DNA from: Duganella dendranthematis
GTDB taxonomy: Bacteria; Pseudomonadota; Gammaproteobacteria; Burkholderiales; Burkholderiaceae_D
DNA length: 64,000 bases
Direction of reading: 5' to 3'
Assembly (NCBI RefSeq): GCF_012849375.1
Contig: NZ_CP051684.1
Span: 4,340,001-4,404,000, forward strand
In this document: piece by piece, positions 10,420 through 19,217 of the stretch
Layout: every line of letters begins with the position of its first letter
Position numbering within the stretch: position 1 is the first letter of the stretch
The notes under the pieces: generated by a model
The model's input: the letters and a program-made list of their open reading frames with translations, nothing else
What the model was told of the DNA's origin: nothing
Database searches by the model: none
Made by a program: the position numbers and the translations under genes

Positions 10420-11466
10420 TTAGTTCGATGAGGTGAGACCAGACGTATCGTCCGCGCTCATCACGCGGTTGCGGCCAGCATGCTTGGCGGCGTACAGCGC
10501 CTGGTCGGCGAGGCGGATCAGCTCTTCAACCGAGGACGCCGGCGACGGCACCACGCTAGCCACGCCGACCGACATGGTCACCGAGGACAGCTCCGTGGTC
10601 GCCTGCGGATTTTCGATCGCGAGCTGCTCCAGATGGCGGCGGCACGACTCGGCCACGATCAGCGCCCCAGTCAGTGGTGTCTCCGGCAGGATAATCGCAA
10701 ACTCCTCGCCGCCGTAGCGCGCGGCCAGGTCGGCCGGTCGCTTCAGGTGTTCAGTCAAAACAGCCGCCACCTTTTTCAGGCACAAATCGCCCGCCAGGTG
10801 GCCGAAGCTGTCGTTATAGCCTTTGAAGAAGTCGACGTCGCACATCAGCAGCGTCAGTGGCTTCTTGTCGCGCTGGCCGCGCTGCCATTCGATGCGCATG
10901 GTGTCGTCGAAGCGGCGGCGATTGGCGATGCCGGTCAGGCCGTCGAGGGCCGCCAGCTTTTGCAGTTCGATGTTGGCGTCGGCCAGCTGCTTCTGGCTCT
11001 CGCGCAGGAAGCGGAAGGCCTGGTCGCGCTGCAAGCGGCTGATGTGGGCGCCCGAGTGGTAGCGCACCCGCGCCAGTAGCTCCAGCTTGTCCGGCAGCTT
11101 GACCATGTAGTCGTTGGCGCCGGTGCTGAAGCTGTGCGCCTTGAGTTTCGGGTCTTCCTTGGCCGACAGCACGATTACCGGCACGTGGCGCAGGCTCTCT
11201 TCGGCGCGGTACTGGGTGATCTGGCCGAAGCCGTCGATGGCCGGCATCACCAGGTCTTGCAGGATCACGGTCGGCTGCAATTGCAGCGCCGTCTCCAGCG
11301 ACTTGGTGGCGTCGGTCACGTAGTGGAATTCGATGTCCGGCTGGTCGCTGAGCATGCGCCGCACGGCTTCGACGATGATCAGCTGGTCGTCGACCAGCAG
11401 TACGCGTACCTTGAAGGTGGTGAGGACCGGTTCTTGATCTTGTACGATTACTTGTGCTTCGGACAT
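10420..11466 (-). CDS. wspR: response regulator diguanylate cyclase WspR
   Basis: 348 residues. The N-terminal receiver domain carries the phosphoacceptor D71 in [13 protein letters not shown] helical linker (about 145-172) leads to a GGDEF domain with intact GGEEF at 252-256. An RxxD inhibitory site (RPAD, 243-246) lies five residues before it, so product feedback is expected. In the Wsp pathway, phosphorylation by WspE activates c-di-GMP synthesis, favouring biofilm. It is the output gene at the distal end of the wsp cluster. Confidence 0.93.
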   Translation of the reverse strand: MSEAQVIVQDQEPVLTTFKVRVLLVDDQLIIVEAVRRMLSDQPDIEFHYVTDATKSLETALQLQPTVILQDLVMPAIDGFGQITQYRAEESLRHVPVIVLSAKEDPKLKAHSFSTGANDYMVKLPDKLELLARVRYHSGAHISRLQRDQAFRFLRESQKQLADANIELQKLAALDGLTGIANRRRFDDTMRIEWQRGQRDKKPLTLLMCDVDFFKGYNDSFGHLAGDLCLKKVAAVLTEHLKRPADLAARYGGEEFAIILPETPLTGALIVAESCRRHLEQLAIENPQATTELSSVTMSVGVASVVPSPASSVEELIRLADQALYAAKHAGRNRVMSADDTSGLTSSN

Positions 11467-11484
11467 CAGGTTTCTCTTAGGTTG

Positions 11485-12531
11485 TTAGCTACGTCCGCCC
11501 AGGGTGCCGCGCAAGACCGGTCCGATCTTCGCCAGCGGCAGTATCATTTGCGCCGCGTCCAGTTCCGCCGCCGCGCGTGGCATGCCGTACACCGCGCTGC
11601 TGGCCTGGTCCTGGGCGATGGTGGTCTGGCCGGCGCGCCGCATGGCCAGCAGGCCTTCGGCGCCGTCGCGCCCCATGCCGGTCAATAGTACACCAATCGC
11701 TTCGCCTTTCCAGTGCTGGGCCACGCAATGGAAGAAGACATCGACCGAAGGACGGTAGGCATAGTCCTTCGGATGGGCATCGTAACGCAAGCGCAGGTTT
11801 TGATCCAGCGTCAGGTGGTCGTTACTCTTGGCGATCAGGATGGTGCCGGCTACCAGTTCATCGCCTTCTTCGGCGGAGCGCACCGGCATCTCCAGCTGCT
11901 CGCCCAGCCAGCGCGCGAAGTTGTCGGCGAAGTGCTGGTCGATATGCTGCACCACCACGATGGCGCAGCCGCGCGGCGCCTTCCAGCCGGCCAGCAGCTT
12001 GGACACCGCTACCGGGCCGCCGGTGGAGGCGCCGATCGCCAGCAGCGCGGTGACCTTTTCGGTCTCCGGTTCATTGCTGGCATTGCCGTTGCCGCCGGCG
12101 TTGGCGGCGCTGCGCGGCAGCATGGCCTGGTTGCCACCGCTGTGGCGTATCAGCTTGTCCATGGTGCGGATCTTGGCCAGCAGTTCGGCGTCGCCGCCCG
12201 GCTGGCCTTGCAGCACCGGCGTGGCGGTGACGTCCAGCGCGCCGGCGCCCAGCGCGCGGAACACCTGGTTGACGTTATCCTGCGGGCGGCCGGTCACCAC
12301 TAGGATGGCGCATGGGCTTTGCTCCATGATCTGGCGCGTGGCTTCCACGCCATCCAGCTCCGGCATGTTGAGGTCCATCAGGATCAGGTCCGGGCGGCTG
12401 TCGGCCGCCATGCGCACCGCCTCGGCGCCGGTACGCGCGATCCACAGCACCTGGTGCTCGGCAGTGCTGGCGACCACGCGGCGCAGCGCTTCGGCCGCCA
12501 TGGCGACATCGTTGGCGATGGCGATCTTCAT
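11485..12531 (-). CDS. wspF: chemosensory protein-glutamate methylesterase WspF (CheB type)
   Basis: 348 residues. Receiver domain with phosphoacceptor D53 (LILMDLNMPELDG), a Gly/Asn/Ser-rich linker (about 131-158), then a CheB methylesterase domain whose catalytic triad is visible: S169 in GASTGG, H196 in VVQHIDQHF and D289 in LTGMGRDG. It should demethylate WspA receptors and damp signalling. Loss of WspF in pseudomonads locks the Wsp system on. Its start overlaps the wspE stop as ATGA. Confidence 0.93.
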   Translation of the reverse strand: MKIAIANDVAMAAEALRRVVASTAEHQVLWIARTGAEAVRMAADSRPDLILMDLNMPELDGVEATRQIMEQSPCAILVVTGRPQDNVNQVFRALGAGALDVTATPVLQGQPGGDAELLAKIRTMDKLIRHSGGNQAMLPRSAANAGGNGNASNEPETEKVTALLAIGASTGGPVAVSKLLAGWKAPRGCAIVVVQHIDQHFADNFARWLGEQLEMPVRSAEEGDELVAGTILIAKSNDHLTLDQNLRLRYDAHPKDYAYRPSVDVFFHCVAQHWKGEAIGVLLTGMGRDGAEGLLAMRRAGQTTIAQDQASSAVYGMPRAAAELDAAQMILPLAKIGPVLRGTLGGRS

Positions 12532-14867
12532 CTACGGGCGTCTCCAATCAGGTCACTGACGGCGTCGAGCAGCGTCTCGTCGTGGAAGCTGCCCTTGGTC
12601 AGGTAGTAGTCGGCGCCGGCCGACAGTCCGCGTGCGCGGTCCTCCGGCCGATCTTTATAGGACACTATCATGACCGGTACTTTATGCAGGTGTAAATCTT
12701 TTTTAATTAAGGTTACCAGTTCGATACCATCCATGCGCGGCATGTCGACGTCGGTGATTACCAGATCGTACTCGCCGCTGCGCACCACGTTCCAGCCGTC
12801 GATGCCGTCGATGGCGATATCGACCAGGAAGCCGCGGCTGAGCAGCAGCTTGCGTTCCATCTCGCGCACGGTAAGCGAATCGTCGACCACCAGGATGCGC
12901 TTGGTCTTGCGGCGTTCGGCGGCGTCGGACTTGGCCAGTTGATGCAGGCCGCCCTCGTGCAGCAGTTTGTCGATCGACAGCAGCAGGTCCGGCACGTCGA
13001 GGATCAGCACCGGGTCGCCGTTGTCCAGCAGCGCGGCGGCGGAGATGTCGCGCATCTTGCCGAAGATCGGATCGATCGCCTGCACCGCCAGGCTTTGTTC
13101 GCCGAGGATGGCGTCCACCACTAGCGCATAGCGACGCGCGCCGGCGCCGATCACCACCACCGGCAGCTCGCTGCCTTCGGCGCTGGTGTCGCCCAGTTCC
13201 AGCACCTGCGCCGCCGAAACCAGCCCCAGATGCTCGCCGCCGAAGTCGAAGAACTGCTTGCTCTCCAGCGTGTGGATGGCCGTTTGCGGCACCTTGAGCA
13301 CGCGCTCGACCTGCACGATCGGCACCGCGTAGGCCTCGCCCTTGACGTCCACCACCAGCGCGCGCACGATCGATTGCGTCAGCGGCAGCGTGATGGAGGT
13401 GCGGAAGCCGACACCCAGTTCCGACTCGATGCGCACCGTGCCGTTCTGCGAGCGGATGGTCTCGTGCACGATGTCGAGGCCGACGCCGCGGCCGGAGATT
13501 TCGGTGATGTTGTCCTTCAGGCTGAAGGCGGGCAGGAACAGGAACTCCATCAGCTCCGCCGGCGACATGGCGGCCGCCATCTGCGCCGGCGCCATTTTGC
13601 GTTCGATCACGCGGGCGCGGATTTTTTCCAGGTCGACGCCCTTGCCGTCATCGCTGATTTCGATGCTCAGCATGCCGGCGCGGTGGCGCGCTTCCAGCAC
13701 GATGGTGCCGGTGCCCGGCTTGCCGGCGGCGGCGCGGTCGGCCGCGCTGTCCATGCCGTGGTCGATAGCGTTGCGCAGCATGTGATTGATCGGGCTTTCG
13801 ATCTTGGCCAGGATGTCGCGGTCCACCAGCGTGTCTTCGCCGACGATGTGCAGCTGGACGTCCTTGCCCAGGTTGCGCGAGAGGTCGCGCACCATGCGCG
13901 GAAAATGCTGCACGCCGTCGCGGAAGGGACGCATACGCATGGTCAGGACTTCGTCCACCATGCCTTGCGAGACCGCCAGAAGACGGCGTTCGTAGGCTTC
14001 GATGTCGGCGATGTGCTCCAGCACGAACTGCTTGAGTGGATGGGTCTTTTGCAGCGCCAGCAGCGACTTTTCTTTGAGGCCGGCGTCGGTGCTGTTGGAA
14101 ATGGCTTCGTGCAGCTGCTCGATCAGCGAGAACAGGCTGCTCTGGTTGCGCTTGAAGCGCTGCAGGTTCTGCACGAAGGGATGCATCTGGTGCGCGTTGA
14201 TGCGCGACTCGCTGGCCAGCGACAGCAGCTTGTCGAAGTTTTGTGCGTGCTTCATCGGCGCCACGGTGCGGCGCTCGTGCGCATCGTCGGCGGGGGCTGA
14301 GGCGGGAGCAGGCGGCGCCAGCGCCTCGCCGTCATTCCGGCGCACGCCGGAATCCATGCTGAGCGGATTGTCAGGCGTTCTGTGGGCCGCAGCGGCGGAC
14401 CGTCCGTCATTCGCCGGAACGACGGGCGGTGAAAAATCGATCGGTTCGGGCAGGAAGGCGATGGTGCTGATCGAGTCCATGGTGCGCTTGATCTGTTCAC
14501 CGTTGGCGGCCAGCCAGCCGTCTACTTCTGCGTCCTGAAGACGCGACAGCTGCAGGATCAGATCGACGCCGGCCAGCAGCACATCGACGCGGTTGGCGCT
14601 CAATGCCAGTTTGCCGTTTTGCGCGGCGATGAAAGCGTCCTCCATGCCGTGCGCCAGTTGCACCACCACTTCCAGGCCGACGATGGAGGCCGCGCCCTTG
14701 ATCGAGTGCGCGGCGCGCATCATCGATTCGACTGCGCTGGCGTCGTCCTTCAGGCGTTCCATCGCCAGCAGGCCGTCGGTCAGTATCTGGGTCTGGCTAT
14801 CGGCCTCCATGCGGAACAGGTCCAGCATGGAGAACTGGCTCAGGTCTCCGTTGTTATCCACGCTCAT
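12528..14867 (-). CDS. wspE: hybrid chemosensory histidine kinase WspE (CheA-like with receiver)
   Basis: 779 residues. Domains in order: Hpt with H54 (RAAHSIKGAAS); a Pro/Ala-rich linker (about 145-205) containing an in-frame REP-like element; a dimerisation segment; HATPase with NHMLRNAIDHG, DDGKGVDL and GRGVGLDIV; a CheW-like coupling domain; and a C-terminal receiver with D706 (LVITDVDMPRMDG). It autophosphorylates when WspA is active and passes phosphate to WspR and WspF. ATGA overlaps at both ends (wspD stop, wspF start) show tight coupling. Confidence 0.93.
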   Translation of the reverse strand: MSVDNNGDLSQFSMLDLFRMEADSQTQILTDGLLAMERLKDDASAVESMMRAAHSIKGAASIVGLEVVVQLAHGMEDAFIAAQNGKLALSANRVDVLLAGVDLILQLSRLQDAEVDGWLAANGEQIKRTMDSISTIAFLPEPIDFSPPVVPANDGRSAAAAHRTPDNPLSMDSGVRRNDGEALAPPAPASAPADDAHERRTVAPMKHAQNFDKLLSLASESRINAHQMHPFVQNLQRFKRNQSSLFSLIEQLHEAISNSTDAGLKEKSLLALQKTHPLKQFVLEHIADIEAYERRLLAVSQGMVDEVLTMRMRPFRDGVQHFPRMVRDLSRNLGKDVQLHIVGEDTLVDRDILAKIESPINHMLRNAIDHGMDSAADRAAAGKPGTGTIVLEARHRAGMLSIEISDDGKGVDLEKIRARVIERKMAPAQMAAAMSPAELMEFLFLPAFSLKDNITEISGRGVGLDIVHETIRSQNGTVRIESELGVGFRTSITLPLTQSIVRALVVDVKGEAYAVPIVQVERVLKVPQTAIHTLESKQFFDFGGEHLGLVSAAQVLELGDTSAEGSELPVVVIGAGARRYALVVDAILGEQSLAVQAIDPIFGKMRDISAAALLDNGDPVLILDVPDLLLSIDKLLHEGGLHQLAKSDAAERRKTKRILVVDDSLTVREMERKLLLSRGFLVDIAIDGIDGWNVVRSGEYDLVITDVDMPRMDGIELVTLIKKDLHLHKVPVMIVSYKDRPEDRARGLSAGADYYLTKGSFHDETLLDAVSDLIGDARR
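14331..14357. repeat. REP-like palindrome inside wspE
   Basis: ATTCCGGCG and CGCCGGAAT (14334-14353) are perfect inverted arms around CA, within the widespread bacterial REP type GTCATTCCGG...CCGGAATCCA. In the wspE frame it is read as SMDSGVRRNDG (about residues 171-181). Another frame reads WIPACAGMT, the usual spurious translation of this repeat. A related but degraded palindrome with arms CCGTC/GACGG lies at 14404-14425. Confidence 0.8.
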
Positions 14868-15562
14868 CGCAGGGTCCTCGCGAGTTGGTAGCCGATCAGC
14901 GCTTCGTCCAGCATGCCGATGCGCATGTCGTCATGCGTGATGACGCCGGTGAGGAAGCGCGACAGGCCTTTGTTGATGGTGGCGGCAGGCGCCTGCACGC
15001 TGGCGCTGGCGTAGCGCAGGATGCCGTGCAGATCGGCCACCGGCAGCGCGTAGGCCTGGTCTTCCCATTGGGTCAGCAGCAGGCGCGCGAAGGTATGGCG
15101 ATGGGTGGCCGCTTCGCCTTCGCTGTCGTCGATGCCCAGCAGAGCGGCCAGCGACATGCACGGGTACAGCGTGCCGCCGACGTTGACGATGCCGCTCAGG
15201 CCACGCGAGGCGCGGTGCGGCAGGCGGTGCGGCGTGGCGATCGGCGCCACCGAGACGAACATGCGGGTCGGCAGCGACAGCCATTCGCGGCCGATGCGGA
15301 ACACCAGGCAGGAGCTGTCCTGCTGCTGGCCGCTGGTGGCGGCCTGGCGGAAGTGCGCGGCCCAGTCTTTCTTGTAGCTGTCGCCGACCGGGCGTTGCAG
15401 GTTCTGCTGCGCGGCGCTGGCATAAACGTCGCAGTTGCGGCAGTGGACGAACTGCTCCAGTTTCTCGCAACTCTGGTCGCCATTGACGCCGATGACGTTC
15501 CAGCAGTCCTGGACGTCGATGGTGGCGGGGAGGTGGTTGTGCTCATGGTTTAGCGCCTTCAG
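14864..15562 (-). CDS. wspD: WspD, CheW-like coupling protein (start uncertain)
   Basis: About 232 residues. The conserved N-terminal cysteine-rich part (DCWNVIGVNGDQSC ... VHCRNC) and the CheW domain (GLSGIVNVGGTLYPCMSLAALLG, ITHDDMRIGMLDE) lie in one continuous frame, as in WspD. That frame has no ATG, GTG or TTG before the GTG at 15304, which would cut off the conserved region. The best candidate is CTG at 15562, which overlaps the wspC TGA as CTGA, mirroring the ATGA junctions of the other genes. The only nearby ATG (15546) is in another frame, so a frameshift is the alternative. Identity is firm, the start is not. Confidence 0.75.
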   Translation of the reverse strand: MKALNHEHNHLPATIDVQDCWNVIGVNGDQSCEKLEQFVHCRNCDVYASAAQQNLQRPVGDSYKKDWAAHFRQAATSGQQQDSSCLVFRIGREWLSLPTRMFVSVAPIATPHRLPHRASRGLSGIVNVGGTLYPCMSLAALLGIDDSEGEAATHRHTFARLLLTQWEDQAYALPVADLHGILRYASASVQAPAATINKGLSRFLTGVITHDDMRIGMLDEALIGYQLARTLR

Positions 15563-16851
15563 GATGCTTGCTGGCGTTTGTAGATGCGGGCGGCGCGCGC
15601 CTTGAGTGCGGCGGCGCCGCTGGCGTCGTTATTGGCTTCGGCCAGTAGCGCCAGGTGGCATAGTGCTTCGTAGTGGTCCGGCTGCAGATAGATGCAGCGC
15701 TTCCAGTAGTCCTCCGCCATCTTCGGTTTGTTGGTCAGCTCATTGAGCAGGCCGAGGATGAAGTAGGCTTCGGCCGATTCCGGATGCTGCGCCAGATGGT
15801 CGCGGCAGTGCTTCTCTGCGGCCTTGACGTCACCCAGGTCGGCCAGGCGGCGCGCGGCGGCCAGCAGGTCGGCGGCGGCTGCCGGCGGCGCGCCAGGCGC
15901 GGCGGTCGGTGTCACTGCTTGACGCGTGGCCGGCGCGCGGCTGCGCAGCGGCGGCAAGGGCAGTGGCGTGGTGGTCGGCAGCGAAGGCGGCGAGGCGATG
16001 CTGCGAGCGGCAGGCGGTGGCGGCGCCTTGGCCGGCACGCGCGGCGCATGCGGCACGCGCGGCAGCTTGGCCGGCGCGGCGCTGTCCTTCAGCAGTCCGA
16101 AGGCCTGGTTGTACGACAGCGGCGTAAAACCATGCTGGCAGAACGACGGCACCTCGGCATAGCCGGCGAACAGTTGGCCGTCATCGGCCAGCAGCGCGCG
16201 CAGCTTGCCGATGGCGGCTTTGGTGGTCGGCTTGTCGAAGTAGATCAGCAGGTTACGGCAGAACACCACGTCGTAATAGCCGGTACGCGCCGACAGGTCG
16301 AACTCCAGCAGGTTGCCCTGCTTGAAACGCACCTGCTGGCGGATGCTGTCGTTGACGCGGTAGTCGCCGTCGCCGGCGCTGGTGAAATGAAGGTCGCGGA
16401 ACGCCAGGTCCTGCGCGCGGAAGGCGTTGCGGCCGTAGATGCCGCTCTTGGCGCGCGCCACGCAGGTCGGGCTGATGTCGAAGGCGTCGACCATGAAGTT
16501 GGCGGCCGGGATGCCGGCGTCGGTTAGCACCATGGCGATGGTGTACGGTTCTTCGCCGCCGGCGCAGGGAATCGACAGGATGCGCAGCAGCCGGCCGGGC
16601 TCCGTCCCCAGCCGCGCGCGCACGAATTCGGTCATCGCGGCGAACGCCTGCGGGTCGCGGTAGAACCACGATTCCGGCACCACCACCAGTTCCACCAGCG
16701 CGGTCATTTCCTCCGGCGTCATCTGCCGCAGGTACGCTTCGGCATCGGCCGCCGCGGTTTGCTCCATGCGGTTCTTGATGGCGCGGTCGACCACCGCCTT
16801 TGACAGATTCAGGCCGGTGGCGGCGCGCAGCAGGGACTGGGCGGGCGTCAT
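15559..16851 (-). CDS. wspC: chemoreceptor methyltransferase WspC (CheR with TPR)
   Basis: 430 residues. The CheR domain (about 1-265) shows PESWFYRDPQAF, the SAM-binding segment PCAGGEEPYTIAM, and VVFCRNLLIYF. A Pro/Ala-rich linker (about 270-325) leads to TPR-like helices (about 330-425, HPESAEAYFILGLLNELTN). It methylates WspA receptors with S-adenosylmethionine, raising signal output against WspF. The ATG at 16851 overlaps the wspB stop as ATGA. Confidence 0.93.
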   Translation of the reverse strand: MTPAQSLLRAATGLNLSKAVVDRAIKNRMEQTAAADAEAYLRQMTPEEMTALVELVVVPESWFYRDPQAFAAMTEFVRARLGTEPGRLLRILSIPCAGGEEPYTIAMVLTDAGIPAANFMVDAFDISPTCVARAKSGIYGRNAFRAQDLAFRDLHFTSAGDGDYRVNDSIRQQVRFKQGNLLEFDLSARTGYYDVVFCRNLLIYFDKPTTKAAIGKLRALLADDGQLFAGYAEVPSFCQHGFTPLSYNQAFGLLKDSAAPAKLPRVPHAPRVPAKAPPPPAARSIASPPSLPTTTPLPLPPLRSRAPATRQAVTPTAAPGAPPAAAADLLAAARRLADLGDVKAAEKHCRDHLAQHPESAEAYFILGLLNELTNKPKMAEDYWKRCIYLQPDHYEALCHLALLAEANNDASGAAALKARAARIYKRQQAS

Positions 16852-17306
16852 GCGTGGTTGTCCGTCGACTGGAACAGCAGCGCGCGCAACTCGGCCGGCA
16901 GCAACTGGTCCAGTTCCACCAGTTGCAGCATGCCTTGCGCGTCGCTGGCCACCTGGCCGAGGAAAGGCGCGGCCTGCACGCCGCTGTCACGCAGCTGGTC
17001 GTCGCGCACCTCCTGCACGCCCAGCACGCGCTCCGCGCGCAGCCCCAGTTGGTGGTGTGCGCCGTCCGGCGCCACGTAGTCGGCGACGATGATGCGGGTG
17101 TCAAAGTGGTCGGCGCCGGCCGGCAGGCCGCCGGCGCGGCATAAGTCGATCACCGGCACCGAGACGCCGTGCAGGTCCATCAGGCCGGCCACGCTGTCCG
17201 GCGCCAGCGGCAGCTGCTTGAGTTCCAGCAGCGGCAGCACGCGCACCACATCGCGCAGGCGAAGGCCGTAACGGTCGGCGCCGATGTGGAAGACAAGGAG
17301 TTTCAT
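16848..17306 (-). CDS. wspB: WspB, CheW-like coupling protein
   Basis: 152 residues forming a single CheW domain: MKLLVFHIGADRYGLRLRDVVRVLP at the start, then SVAGLMDLHGVSVPVIDLC and LGLRAERVLGVQEV. It couples WspA receptors to the kinase WspE. ATG at 17306 fits the domain start; upstream in-frame codons would run into the wspA gene. A 22-base gap separates it from the upstream receptor gene, and its stop overlaps wspC. Confidence 0.9.
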   Translation of the reverse strand: MKLLVFHIGADRYGLRLRDVVRVLPLLELKQLPLAPDSVAGLMDLHGVSVPVIDLCRAGGLPAGADHFDTRIIVADYVAPDGAHHQLGLRAERVLGVQEVRDDQLRDSGVQAAPFLGQVASDAQGMLQLVELDQLLPAELRALLFQSTDNHA

Positions 17307-17328
17307 CGTATCTGCTCCGCCGGTCCGC

Positions 17329-19146
17329 TTACACCGCAACCGCGAAGTTGGCGACGCTGGTCTGCAAATCGCCGGCCGCGTACTGCAACTGGTGCACCGC
17401 TTCGCTGGTGGCTTTCAGCGATTCCACCGTCTGCTGGGTGGCGTCGTTCAGCTGCATCATGGTGGCGGTGATCTGCTCCGCGCCGACAGCCTGCGACTGC
17501 ATCCCTTGCAGCACCACGTCGAACTGCGGCGCCAGTTTCTGCACCTGGTCCATCACGCCCGACAGCTGGTCGGTCACCTGGCGCACTTCGCCGACGCTGC
17601 GGCGGATCTCCTCGGAGAATTTGTCCATGCCCATCACGCTGGCCGACACCGCCGACTGCATCTCCTTCAGCATCTGCTCGATGTCCCAGGTGGAGACCGA
17701 GGTCTGATCGGCCAAACGACGGATTTCGGTGGCCACCACAGAGAAGCCACGTCCCGCTTCGCCGGCCTTTTCGGCTTCGATGGCGGCGTTCAGGGACAGG
17801 ATGTTGGTCTGATCGGCCACCTTGGTGATGGTAATCAGCACGCTGTTGATGTTGGAGGCTTTCTCCGACAGCGCGGCCAGCTTGGCGTTGATCGAGTCGG
17901 TGGCCGAGACCATGTGCTGCATGGTGCTGTCCATGCGACGCAGGTTGTTCTGAGCGTCGGCGGTGGCGCTGGTGGTGTAGTCGGCCACCGCGGTGGCGTC
18001 TTCCATGGTCTTCAGCAGCTGCGAGGTGTTGGCCGAGATTTCCTTGGTGGTGCTGAGGATTTCGACGCTGGTCTGCGCCTGCTCGATGCCGGTGGCTTCC
18101 TGCTGCTTGGCCGAGGCGGCGATTTCGGTGGCCGAAGTGGTGACCTGGATGCCGGCCTTCTGCACGTTGTTCAGCAGCCCGCGCAGATTGTCGAACATGC
18201 GGTCCAGGCCTGCGGCCAGGCGGCCGATGGCGTCGTCGCCACTGACGTCGATCCTGCCGGTCAAGTCGCCGGCGGCGGCTTTCGACACCACGCCCAGCAA
18301 CGAATCGACCTTGGCGCGCAACGCGTTGGTGTCGGCCAGTTCCCTGGCCTGGTTGTCCTGGATCGATTGCGCCATGCGATTGAATTCGGTCGACACTTCG
18401 CCCAGTTCATCGGCCGACAGTACCTCTGCGCGCGCCGCCTGGTCGCCGGCGGCGATGCGGTTGACCGCGTGGGTCAGGTTGTTCAACGGCGACAGCAGCG
18501 CGCGCACCAGCAGCCAGGCGACGCCCAGCGATAGCACCACGCAGACCAAGCCGCCGCCGGTCAGGATCATGCGCATCGATTCCTGCAGGCGCTCGGAGGC
18601 GAGCGAGCGCTCCACCAGCAGGCGCTTCTCTTCGGCTGCCGCGTCGTTCATGAATTTATAAATCTCGGCGATGCCGGAGCTGGTGGCGTTGGCCAGTTGC
18701 GGCGTGCGGCCCATGGCGTCGGCGGCGCCGGGCTTGTCGCCCAGCTCCTGGCGCATCTTGAGCTGCGAGGTGATGACTTCACCGCTCCAGACGTTGATCA
18801 TTTGTTCCAGCTTCTTGAAGCGGGTCACCTGCACCGGATTGTCGGCGGTGAGCTTTTGCAGTTCGCCGATGGATCCCGGCAGGTCGCTCATCTCCTTGCG
18901 CGTGCGTTCCAGCCGGATTTCGGTGCCGGTCAGGTAGTAGCCGCGCGCTTCCACCTGGACTTGCAGCAGGTCGTTGCGCAGCACGTCGATGGCCTGGATC
19001 ACGTCCATCGTGTGGCGGTCCCACGCATTGGCTTCGGACAGGCTGCTGAAGCGGTTGTAGGCGATGGCCAGCAACACCAGGATGATGGCCAGAATGGTGC
19101 TAAAACTGAGGTACAGCTTCTTCTTGATGCTCAAGTCATTAAACAT
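17329..19146 (-). CDS. wspA: methyl-accepting chemotaxis protein, WspA type (second copy in operon)
   Basis: 605 residues. TM1 is at about 10-30 (LYLSFSTILAIILVLLAIAY), a periplasmic helical region follows to about 185, TM2 is near 195-215, then a HAMP domain and a long signalling coiled coil with the tip EKAGEAGRGFSVVATEIRRLADQT. ATG at 19146 has GGAG upstream and fits the motif FNDLSIKKKL. It lies directly before wspB, the classical wspA position. Its signalling half is almost identical to that of the preceding receptor gene. No C-terminal CheR-binding pentapeptide. Confidence 0.9.
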   Translation of the reverse strand: MFNDLSIKKKLYLSFSTILAIILVLLAIAYNRFSSLSEANAWDRHTMDVIQAIDVLRNDLLQVQVEARGYYLTGTEIRLERTRKEMSDLPGSIGELQKLTADNPVQVTRFKKLEQMINVWSGEVITSQLKMRQELGDKPGAADAMGRTPQLANATSSGIAEIYKFMNDAAAEEKRLLVERSLASERLQESMRMILTGGGLVCVVLSLGVAWLLVRALLSPLNNLTHAVNRIAAGDQAARAEVLSADELGEVSTEFNRMAQSIQDNQARELADTNALRAKVDSLLGVVSKAAAGDLTGRIDVSGDDAIGRLAAGLDRMFDNLRGLLNNVQKAGIQVTTSATEIAASAKQQEATGIEQAQTSVEILSTTKEISANTSQLLKTMEDATAVADYTTSATADAQNNLRRMDSTMQHMVSATDSINAKLAALSEKASNINSVLITITKVADQTNILSLNAAIEAEKAGEAGRGFSVVATEIRRLADQTSVSTWDIEQMLKEMQSAVSASVMGMDKFSEEIRRSVGEVRQVTDQLSGVMDQVQKLAPQFDVVLQGMQSQAVGAEQITATMMQLNDATQQTVESLKATSEAVHQLQYAAGDLQTSVANFAVAV

Positions 19147-19217
19147 TTTTTCTCCAGGGCTGGCGGGGACCAGATTGCAAGCGGCATTTTCCCACACCGG
19201 CCAGATTTAAGGTGTTG

